NCBI GenBank assembly: GCA_028712885.1 | Contig: JAQTPK010000019.1 | Coordinates: forward strand, 1 to 48,957 | DNA: 48,957 bases | Source of the DNA: Syntrophales bacterium | GTDB taxonomy: Bacteria > Desulfobacterota > Syntrophia > Syntrophales > UBA4778 | Direction: 5' to 3' | Shown here: in pieces, positions 1-6,643 of the stretch | Layout of the letters: every line of letters begins with the position of its first letter | How positions within the stretch are numbered: position 1 is the stretch's first letter | Program-made: the position numbers and the translations under genes | Notes under the pieces: generated by a model | Database searches by the model: none | What the model was told of the DNA's origin: nothing | What the model saw: only the letters and a program-made list of their open reading frames with translations

Positions 1-56
1 CGGCGCGCGATGCAAAGAGAACGGGGATCAAGGCCGTCTTCCCCCTTGAATTCTAA
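1..56 (+). CDS. Possible 3' end of a gene cut by the window edge
   Basis: One frame is open from the window edge to a TAA at 54-56 and ends with the residues AVFPLEF. It could be the tail of a plus-strand gene convergent with the inhibitor gene at 149-547. The piece is too short to assign a family, and the other two plus frames are also open for part of this stretch, so the call is weak. Confidence 0.25.
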   Translation, partial: ARDAKRTGIKAVFPLEF

Positions 57-63
57 ACAATCG

Positions 64-114
64 AGTTCACAGTCATCCCTGTGCAGCCGGCGGTCTTCTT
101 GATAACTGTGAACT
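64..114. repeat. Intergenic inverted repeat (10-bp arms)
   Basis: The arms AGTTCACAGT (64-73) and ACTGTGAACT (105-114) are perfect complements separated by 31 bases. The hairpin lies between two convergent gene ends. It is one of seven intergenic hairpin elements in this window whose arms are made of locally repeated short words. Confidence 0.5.
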
Positions 115-148
115 GCGAACTTACATTCAGACCTGAGACTGAGGGCAG

Positions 149-547
149 TTACTTCACGATAACTGTGAGGGTACAGCTTTTCAGAGGGGGGGCCTTTTCC
201 CAGGGCCGATGATAGATGAATTCCATGATGGCCTGTCCCGGCTTGATCGGCAGGAAAGAGAAGAAGAAAGTTCCGGGGGAACCCGGGATCGGTCTCGCAG
301 GCTCATAACGTGAGCCCGCGGATTTTAACACGCAGCCCTCTCCTGACTTCGCTTCCCATGTATATCCTGTCGTGGGATTACCTTCCAGAACAACCATGAG
401 CATATCCCCTGCGGTCGCCTCGATGCTTTTCCCGCAATCGGCTTCTGACAGTGTAACCGTGGCGGAGCACGCGCCTTCAGGAAGGGACAAAAACAGAATA
501 AGACCGACGAACAGGGCTGTTACCCGGCTCGAAAATAATCTTCGCAT
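149..547 (-). CDS. Chagasin-family (I42) secreted protease inhibitor
   Basis: Predicted periplasmic inhibitor of papain-like cysteine proteases, 132 aa. An N-terminal hydrophobic stretch (about residues 8-25) with a likely signal peptidase I site after Cys-Ser-Ala indicates export. The chagasin signature NPTTGYTW is intact, followed by a GSPG loop and the RPWE motif near the C terminus; these correspond to the three inhibitory loops of the I42 family. The ATG at 547 is chosen because an AGGAGG-type ribosome site lies directly upstream. A longer reading frame reaches back to 685, but that part is encoded by palindromic repeats. The gene is downstream of the ABC permease and on the same strand, 187 bases away, so co-transcription is possible. 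Family assignment is secure; the target protease is unknown. Confidence 0.85.
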   Translation of the reverse strand: MRRLFSSRVTALFVGLILFLSLPEGACSATVTLSEADCGKSIEATAGDMLMVVLEGNPTTGYTWEAKSGEGCVLKSAGSRYEPARPIPGSPGTFFFSFLPIKPGQAIMEFIYHRPWEKAPPLKSCTLTVIVK

Positions 548-611
548 ATCGCCTCCTGCCATAAAGTGCCTTTTTTCTTCCCCTGACGTAACTGTCTGTC
601 GTCTCCGTCTG

Positions 612-695
612 ATAGTCATACCGGCGAAAGCCGGTATCCAGAATTCACTGAAACTACTGGATTCCGTGTCGTGCTTCGCTTGCACGGAATGACGA
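612..695. repeat. Two tandem REP-like palindromes
   Basis: The first hairpin has arms ATACCGGC (618-625) and GCCGGTAT (630-637) with a GAAA loop. The second has arms ATTCCGTG (661-668) and CACGGAAT (683-690). The first recurs in inverted orientation at 2679-2698, which marks it as a dispersed element. Translation of the repeat gives the artefactual peptide WIPAFAGMT. Confidence 0.75.
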
Positions 696-734
696 AAGAG
701 GAGTTACGGCACGAAAGATGAAAACAGACTCTGG

Positions 735-1904
735 TTACGACCGGAGGGCCTTGATCGGGTCGAGTCTCGCGGCCTGGCGCGCCGGATAATAACCGAAAAA
801 AATGCCGACCGCAGTGGCAACCCCGAAACCGAGCGCGATGGAGCCGTAGGAAACCAGAAATTCCCATTTCGATAACTTTGCAAAAACCAGGGAAACCCCG
901 ATTCCAAGAAATATTCCGATGATGCCTCCGGCAAGGCAGAGGGTTACCGATTCAATTATGAATTGGGCCTGTATATCCATCTGCTGGGCTCCGAGGGCGC
1001 GCCTCAACCCGATTTCCTTGCGGCGTTCGGTCACGGAAATGAGCATCACGTTCATCACGCCGATCCCGCCCACGATCAGGGCAATGCTCCCGATTGCTCC
1101 CAGAAGCAGCGAGAAGAGCTGCATCTGCTTCTTCATGCTGGCGATGAGCTCCTCCGCCGTGTTGACAGATACCCGCAGACCATTGGACTTCTTTTCAAAA
1201 TAATCCTGAAATTCCGCTTTAACCTCCGGCGCCGCCTTGAGTCCGGCGAGGCGGACCATGAAGGTGTTTATTTCCTTGCTCTGAAACGACCTCGTCCCCG
1301 TCGTGATATGGGTGATGACGGACCTGTTAATGCCGTACGGGCGCATACCGCCTTCGGAGACTGCGCCCATTACGCCGACAATGGTATAGATCCGGTCGCC
1401 GAGGGCGATCCGGGAGCCGATTGGATCGGGGGTGCCGGCACTGTTCAGAAACTGCTCCGTTTCCGTTCCGATGACGCAGAAGTAGCGATAAGCGTCGAGA
1501 TCCGTGATGCGCCGCCCTCTTTTCATGACTATCTTGTTCAGATCGAAAAAGGACTCCGTCACGCCCATCTGCTCCATGAACATTTTCTTGCTGCCCGAAC
1601 CGTACTCCGTTCCTGAAGTCAGATACGGCGCCACTTCCGTGACGTCCCCGCGCCCTTTCAGACCGAGAATGTCCTTCAGCGCCATTTCGCTCCCTTTCTC
1701 CCCGGAATCTTTTCTCACCGTGGCGATATCCACGCCCATGTCCTTGAACTGCTTGAGCGCCTCGTTCTGCACGATGGATCCGATGGACACCATGCCGATG
1801 ACCGAGCCTATCCCGATGACGATGCCGATGAGGGCGAGAATCGTCCGCTGCTTGGCGCTGACCAGGCTTCGGAGGGCCTCCGTTATGTTGGCTTTAAGAA
1901 TCAT
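735..1904 (-). CDS. ABC transporter permease, MacB/FtsX type
   Basis: Inner-membrane permease of a tripartite exporter, 389 aa. It has the MacB-family layout: one N-terminal membrane segment (about residues 20-42), a large periplasmic domain (about 43-260), then three C-terminal segments forming the FtsX domain. The conserved stretch GGIGVMNVMLISVTERRKEI precedes the ALGA motif typical of this family. The ATPase is a separate gene 72 bases upstream rather than fused as in E. coli MacB. Together with the adaptor and TolC-like genes it completes an efflux complex that takes substrate from the periplasm or inner membrane. The ribosome site at 1904 is weak. Substrate unknown; MacAB and LolCDE-like roles are both conceivable, and MacAB is favoured by the HlyD and TolC partners. 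Confidence 0.9.
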   Translation of the reverse strand: MILKANITEALRSLVSAKQRTILALIGIVIGIGSVIGMVSIGSIVQNEALKQFKDMGVDIATVRKDSGEKGSEMALKDILGLKGRGDVTEVAPYLTSGTEYGSGSKKMFMEQMGVTESFFDLNKIVMKRGRRITDLDAYRYFCVIGTETEQFLNSAGTPDPIGSRIALGDRIYTIVGVMGAVSEGGMRPYGINRSVITHITTGTRSFQSKEINTFMVRLAGLKAAPEVKAEFQDYFEKKSNGLRVSVNTAEELIASMKKQMQLFSLLLGAIGSIALIVGGIGVMNVMLISVTERRKEIGLRRALGAQQMDIQAQFIIESVTLCLAGGIIGIFLGIGVSLVFAKLSKWEFLVSYGSIALGFGVATAVGIFFGYYPARQAARLDPIKALRS

Positions 1905-1914
1905 GAAAATAGTC

Positions 1915-2010
1915 CCGAGTTCAGAGTCCGGAGTTCAAGGTACTTTTGTTTTAGAATCCATGGGCTGACCTGATCCTCAACTCTGGACTCTGGACTCCGA
2001 ACTCTGGACT
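1915..2010. repeat. Mosaic hairpin element between permease and ATPase genes
   Basis: The left arm (about 1915-1939) and right arm (about 1978-2010) are built from the repeated words GAGTTC/GAGTCC and their complements GAACTC/GGACTC, and can fold into a long imperfect hairpin. The right arm covers the last codons of the ATPase gene, so it encodes that protein's C-terminal tail. Confidence 0.5.
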
Positions 2011-2666
2011 ATTACGCCGTCCACCATTTCCACCTGCCGCTTGCACTGTGCGGCGATTTTGTGATCGTGGGTAATTACGATAATGGTGATTCCCTCCTCC
2101 TCATTCAATTTACGGAAAAGATTCATGATCTCCTGGCCGGTCCGGGTATCGAGGGCGCCCGTCGGCTCGTCCGCCAGTACAATGGACGGATTCCCCACCA
2201 GGGCCCGGGCGACCGCCACTCTCTGCTGCTGTCCCCCCGACATCTCGTTCGGCCGGTGCCGGGCGCGATCTTCCATCTCGACTTTTTTCAGAAAGACCAT
2301 CGATTTCTCTTTTATCTCCGGTTCCCGCATCCCGCGGTAAACAAGCGGGACGCCGACGTTGTCCAGGGCCGTCAGGCGCGGCAGCAAGTGGTATTGCTGG
2401 AAAACGAACCCGATCTTCCTGTTCCTGATGGTCGAAAGCACCCGGTCATTGTCGTAGCTGATTTTTTCCCCTTCGATGAAATAATCTCCGGAAGTGGGCT
2501 GCTCCAGCAGCCCGATCATGTGCATCAGGGTTGATTTCCCGCTGCCGGATGCGCCGATGACCGCGAGGAGTTCCCCTTTCCCCACCTCCATGGAAATACC
2601 CTTGAGAACTTTCACCTCCGTCGGGCCGACCGCATAATTTTTATGTACATCGATAATTTTCAGCAT
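1977..2666 (-). CDS. ABC transporter ATP-binding protein, MacB/LolD type
   Basis: ATPase of the exporter, 229 aa from the ATG at 2666. Walker A GASGSGKST, a Q-loop in FQQYHLLP, the ABC signature MSGGQQQR and Walker B IVLADEPTGALD are intact, with the H-loop in VITHDHKI. The sequence type (EVKVLKGISMEV, MIGLLEQPTSG) matches ATPases partnered with MacB/FtsX permeases. The reading frame continues 21 codons upstream, but that part runs through a REP-like palindrome and is unlikely to be translated. The ribosome site at 2666 is poor, so translation may depend on coupling or on an unrecognised start. The final residues (SSESRVQS) come from the mosaic hairpin at 1978-2010. Confidence 0.9.
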   Translation of the reverse strand: MLKIIDVHKNYAVGPTEVKVLKGISMEVGKGELLAVIGASGSGKSTLMHMIGLLEQPTSGDYFIEGEKISYDNDRVLSTIRNRKIGFVFQQYHLLPRLTALDNVGVPLVYRGMREPEIKEKSMVFLKKVEMEDRARHRPNEMSGGQQQRVAVARALVGNPSIVLADEPTGALDTRTGQEIMNLFRKLNEEEGITIIVITHDHKIAAQCKRQVEMVDGVIVQSSESRVQS

Positions 2667-2821
2667 TGTTTTTACTGGATACCGGCTTCCGCCGGTATGA
2701 CCATTTACCGGCATTTTCCCATACGACACAGCCTCTCCCGGAAGAGGGAGAACTGAGCAGTTCCAAGTTATTCTCTCTCCCCTCCCCTCGTGGGAGGGGA
2801 TTAAGGGGAGGGGGCTTGCAC
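2667..2821. repeat. REP-like palindromes in the adaptor/ATPase gap
   Basis: The stretch holds a copy of the element seen at 618-637, inverted (arms 2679-2686 and 2691-2698, loop TTCC). A G/C-rich hairpin follows at about 2786-2815, with CCCTCCC pairing to GGGAGGG. Such stem-loops between operon genes often stabilise upstream mRNA, here the segment encoding the channel and adaptor. Confidence 0.65.
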
Positions 2822-4561
2822 CTACTGCAGCATGACCTCGTCGCCCGCCTGGACTCCCTTGAGGATCTCCACGGAATCTACCGTGGTGATTCCAGTCTCC
2901 ACTTTGACCTTCTTCGGCTGCTTGGACTGCTTGTCCCTGACCATCACCACCCGGTCCGCCCCCTCGGTGCGGACGGCGCCGACCGGAATGAGAATAGTGT
3001 TGGGCTTGTTCAGGATCATGATGGAGATATTCGCCGACATTCCGAGTCGGAGCATTTCCGCTTCCTCGCGGGACAGCTTGTCCACCGTGATCGTAATCTC
3101 GAAAGAGGCCGTCCTCCGCCCCCCCATGTCACCGCCTTTGCCGCCCGCCTGAGAAGAAAGGTGATAGACTTTCCCTTTCAGGGTGACCCCGGGAAAGGCA
3201 TCGCCCGTGATCACGACTTCCTGGTCCTTCTTGATCTTCATGATCTCCATCTCGTCCACTTCGGCGGAAACGGATATACCTTCCGTATCGCCGATGGAAA
3301 GCAGGATGTCTCCCTGAGAGAAAGAAGTCCCCTTTTCGGCGACCTTTCCTTTCTTGTCCTTTTCGGCGGCCAGTTCGGAGAGGATGATCGTTCCGGAAAC
3401 GGGCGCATAGACATTGGCGTTCCTGAGCTGCGCCGCCAGATCGTTCATCTTCACTTTGGCATTCTCGAATTTAAGCTTCTCCAGGGTAAGCTTCTCCCCT
3501 TCGCCCTTGGCCTTCTCGGCCCGGTACGCCTGGAGCTCGTCTTCATATGCCTTCTTTTTGGATTCGTAATCGTTGGCCGACTCGATCCCCTTTTTGAACA
3601 AAAATTCCGATTCCTGAAAACTTCGCTTCGCCTGGGCCAGATTGCGGTTCGCCTTTCCCATCTCATCGCTGGCGGACCAGTTGAGCACCTGCCTCAATTT
3701 CTCATTCGCCTCGATAAATGCGGCTTTGGCGTCGCGGTACTTCTGCTCCGTCTCCCCCGCATCCATTCGGAGCAGCAGTTGTCCCTTGGCGACCGCCTGC
3801 CCGTACTCGAACAGCTTCTCTTTCACCGTTCCCGAAAAGGGACTGGTCACGTTTACTATCTTTATCGGCTTGAGGGTGCCCTTGAGGGAAATGCTGTCTG
3901 TGAGCGTCGACGGCGCCGCGATAAACGATGCCGGACCGCGGTCGTCCCTTCCGCGCGGCGGAGAGGGCGCGCTCTTCCCGGGGGAGGCCTTGATCCAGGT
4001 GATCACTCCGACGGCCAGGAACAGGACGATGACGAAGGCCGTCGCCGCGATGCGGATCATGTGGACTTTCTTCAGAGCCGTCTGAAGACTGGCATTGGTA
4101 TCTTCGAGCTCGAGGTATGAATCCTGCAGCTGTTTGTGCTGCGTCTTGATTTCCTCGGACAGTTTCGACTCGGTTTCGCGGAGTTTCTCCACTTCCGTCC
4201 GGTCGCTGAAAACGACGATGACCGCCTCGTTCTTTTTCCCTCCCGCCTCATCGGTACGGAGAAAAGAGGTGGTGACGGAGAGAGTAAGATTTTTTCTCCC
4301 GTTGAAAAATCCCACGGTGCTGTTATGGGCAGTGGCCGCGTCATAGACGGCGTTCAGGATGGTCTGGTTGAAATCGTCATTACCTTCCATCGCCAGGAAG
4401 ATTTCGCCGAAAGGCCGGCCGAGGACTTCATCCCTGCCGAGGTTCAGTATTTTCGCCGCCGCCTCGTTGAAAGTTATTATGCGGCCGTCCAGACCGATCG
4501 TCATGACCCCGTCGGTCATGTTCTCGAGAATGCCTTTGTAGATAATCCGGTCCTGGCTCAT
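2822..4561 (-). CDS. PAS domain fused to HlyD/MacA-type membrane fusion protein
   Basis: Adaptor linking the inner-membrane ABC pump to the TolC channel, 579 aa, with an added cytoplasmic sensor. Residues 5-122 form a PAS domain (LENMTDGVMTIGLDGRIITFN...). Residues about 123-165 are a charged coiled coil, 169-190 a membrane segment (IAATAFVIVLFLAVGVITWI), and 220-579 a MacA-like periplasmic part: split lipoyl/barrel-sandwich halves (around 235-268 and 383-430), an alpha-hairpin (272-380), beta-barrel and membrane-proximal domains. Ordinary MacA proteins have only a few cytoplasmic residues before the anchor, so about 165 extra residues are unusual. The start overlaps the channel gene stop as ATGA, so the fusion is translationally coupled to it. 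The frame is continuous, so this is not an assembly join between genes. Inference: a cytoplasmic ligand or redox state may tune the exporter. Confidence 0.88.
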   Translation of the reverse strand: MSQDRIIYKGILENMTDGVMTIGLDGRIITFNEAAAKILNLGRDEVLGRPFGEIFLAMEGNDDFNQTILNAVYDAATAHNSTVGFFNGRKNLTLSVTTSFLRTDEAGGKKNEAVIVVFSDRTEVEKLRETESKLSEEIKTQHKQLQDSYLELEDTNASLQTALKKVHMIRIAATAFVIVLFLAVGVITWIKASPGKSAPSPPRGRDDRGPASFIAAPSTLTDSISLKGTLKPIKIVNVTSPFSGTVKEKLFEYGQAVAKGQLLLRMDAGETEQKYRDAKAAFIEANEKLRQVLNWSASDEMGKANRNLAQAKRSFQESEFLFKKGIESANDYESKKKAYEDELQAYRAEKAKGEGEKLTLEKLKFENAKVKMNDLAAQLRNANVYAPVSGTIILSELAAEKDKKGKVAEKGTSFSQGDILLSIGDTEGISVSAEVDEMEIMKIKKDQEVVITGDAFPGVTLKGKVYHLSSQAGGKGGDMGGRRTASFEITITVDKLSREEAEMLRLGMSANISIMILNKPNTILIPVGAVRTEGADRVVMVRDKQSKQPKKVKVETGITTVDSVEILKGVQAGDEVMLQ

Positions 4562-6504
4562 GGCCCTTTCCTTTCGGCGCTGCCGGGAGCGAGATTCAGT
4601 TCCAGCAGCTTCTGATCCGCCCCACTCTTGTCAGTCTCGTTGAGCCTGATGACGTCGTCCTCTTTTCTGATCGCAATGCCCCAACGGTTGAGTGTCACGC
4701 CCAGTTTGCTGTCGAGCGTGTCAATAGCGCCCAGATAAGCGGTGAGGGCCGCTAATTCCGAATCCTGCCTGCTCTTTAGATCGTTCTGGAAACTCACCAA
4801 CTGGAAATTAGTCGTCCTCCCCAGTTTGAGTTTCACGTTTTCTATCTCGAGTTTCTGTTCGGATAACTTACGGGCTTCGCGGGCAAGCTCGAGCGCCTTA
4901 TATTTCATCCCTACTTCGCGAATCGCGTTCTGCACTTCTATTTCGATATCGGAGCGTTTTTTTTTCAGGCTCCACTCGCCCTTTTCGACCTCGTTTTTGG
5001 CGACCAGGTAAGCCTTCCTGTCTTCCGTAAGCCAGGTCAGCGGAATAGTAAGGCTCAGGTTAAGATTCCAGTCCCTCTTCGAGAGACTCTGGTTTCCGAA
5101 TGCCTGGACATAGGTCTCGCCGTCGCTCGTTTTGCCTTCCGCTGTGCCGCCCGTCAGGTCGAGGGCCCACATCCTGTTCCGCGTCGCGGTCTTCAGGGTC
5201 AGCTTCCTGACTTCGTGATCGTAGAGGGCGCCGAGATAATCCGTCCTGTTCTTAAAAGCTATCTCCAAAGCTTCCTGCAATGGCGGGGGGGGCAATCTGA
5301 TCTCCTTCTCATCCACCGGATCGAATACGAAATTTTTGTCGATATTCAGGAACGACAGGAGAGTCAGCCGCGCCGAATCCAGGCTGTTCCTCGCGCTGAT
5401 GAGGTCGTACTCCCGACTGGCGATATCTGCCTCCGTCTGGACCAGTTCGGTCCTGGCCACCCTTCCCGCAGCCACCATGGCCTTGTTTATCTCATAAGTC
5501 TGCCGTGCATTTTCGAGCGCTTTTTCACTGTTCTCCAGCGTCTTGATGGCGGATGCATAGGCCCGGAAATTAGTGATTGCCTGTCCGATTGTCGTTGAGA
5601 CGGTGTCTCTTAATGACAGGATGTTCTTCTCCTCCGTGATCCTGGCGGTCTTCACGGCGTAGGTGGCATTGTCGATCCCTCCACCTTTCAGAAGCGGCTG
5701 GGTAAATGTGGCGCTCCATCCTGAGGTGTATGCGTAAGCCACCCCTATATCTCGCCGGTACGCACTATTATCCCAAGTTACATCGATTTTTGCGCCTGTC
5801 GGAAGACCCAACTGAGATACGAACATACCCCCTGGTCGCAAACTCTGCGATCGTCCGGTATCGCCGTACGTGGAATTTGATGCGGCAGAGAGCTTAAGGT
5901 AAGGATCCGTGGGCAGCCAGTATCTCTGCTCGGCCTGCTGCAGGGTGAACCGGTTTATGATCCGGTCGAGATAGGCGCCCTTCACGTCCAGGTTGTTCAT
6001 GAGGGCAAGGATGACACATTCGTGCAGGGTCATTTTGACGCGGGGCGGCTCCGGCTGCTTCGGCTCACCCTGTTTTCCGGTCTGTTGCGTCTGCAGGACC
6101 TGCAGTTTAATCTCCTGATCGAGCGGGGCTTGTGCCGCGGGCGCCGCGACTTGGCCGGGTTGCTGCTGTCCAGGCTTCTGCTCTGCAGGCGAAGTGACTT
6201 GCTGAATCTGATTCCGCTCGTTCTGTCCCGCCGGCGATGGGACTTGTTTCTGCTGCTCGGACCCGGTTTGCGCCGGGGATGGTGCGGCCTGCGGCGCTCT
6301 CTGCTGCTCAGGATCCTTCCCGGCGGACGGGGATGCCTGCTGTTCTTGAGGCTGTTGCCGGACAGGAGAGGGCTGGGCCTGCTGTGTCAGCGCCGGACCG
6401 GCGGACAGAAAGATAAAGGCAGAAATGATAAAAACGGCAGGACGAAAAAAACGCCTCAGCCGGATTGATTTCTCCGGGACCGTGCTCCTCTGCTTCTTCT
6501 CCAC
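4558..6504 (-). CDS. TolC-family outer membrane efflux protein with Q/P-rich extension
   Basis: Outer-membrane channel of the exporter, 648 aa. A signal-like segment (about residues 20-40, VFIISAFIFLSAGPA) is followed by a low-complexity region (about 41-155) of glutamine, proline and alanine with repeated SPA and QQ words. The TolC/OEP domain then begins at MTLHECVILALMNN, with two long helical repeats and a C-terminal half containing LARRARKLSEQKLEIE-like helices typical of the family. Standard TolC homologues are 420-500 aa, so the extra length is the linker. The start is GTG with a weak ribosome site. It is the first gene of the operon and overlaps the adaptor start by four bases. Confidence 0.88.
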   Translation of the reverse strand: MEKKQRSTVPEKSIRLRRFFRPAVFIISAFIFLSAGPALTQQAQPSPVRQQPQEQQASPSAGKDPEQQRAPQAAPSPAQTGSEQQKQVPSPAGQNERNQIQQVTSPAEQKPGQQQPGQVAAPAAQAPLDQEIKLQVLQTQQTGKQGEPKQPEPPRVKMTLHECVILALMNNLDVKGAYLDRIINRFTLQQAEQRYWLPTDPYLKLSAASNSTYGDTGRSQSLRPGGMFVSQLGLPTGAKIDVTWDNSAYRRDIGVAYAYTSGWSATFTQPLLKGGGIDNATYAVKTARITEEKNILSLRDTVSTTIGQAITNFRAYASAIKTLENSEKALENARQTYEINKAMVAAGRVARTELVQTEADIASREYDLISARNSLDSARLTLLSFLNIDKNFVFDPVDEKEIRLPPPPLQEALEIAFKNRTDYLGALYDHEVRKLTLKTATRNRMWALDLTGGTAEGKTSDGETYVQAFGNQSLSKRDWNLNLSLTIPLTWLTEDRKAYLVAKNEVEKGEWSLKKKRSDIEIEVQNAIREVGMKYKALELAREARKLSEQKLEIENVKLKLGRTTNFQLVSFQNDLKSRQDSELAALTAYLGAIDTLDSKLGVTLNRWGIAIRKEDDVIRLNETDKSGADQKLLELNLAPGSAERKGP

Positions 6505-6591
6505 TATTAATTAAACCATCCGATCAGACCCGGCGGACAGCCCGGTTGCATCTATTCAGGACAACTTCCGCCTTCTTAAGGCCGCCCGTAC

Positions 6592-6616
6592 GTTCAGAAC
6601 GTGTGCTGTTCCTGAA
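6592..6616. promoter_or_regulatory. Inverted repeat upstream of the exporter operon
   Basis: The arms TTCAG and CTGAA flank a 15-base centre about 90 bases upstream of the channel gene, in the only gap (6505-6643) that could hold the operon promoter. It may be an operator, but the arms are short and no clear -35/-10 pair was found. Confidence 0.2.
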
Positions 6617-6643
6617 CTTGATTATTTCAAAGTTCGATATTTT

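Noticed and set aside
548-685. N-terminal extension of the protease inhibitor (starts MQAKHDTES)
   Set aside because: The segment is encoded by two REP-like hairpins and the real ribosome site lies after it, before 547.
2666-4120. 484-codon plus-strand frame opposite the PAS-adaptor gene
   Set aside because: It begins in a REP-like palindrome and has no motifs; it is a shadow of the adaptor gene.
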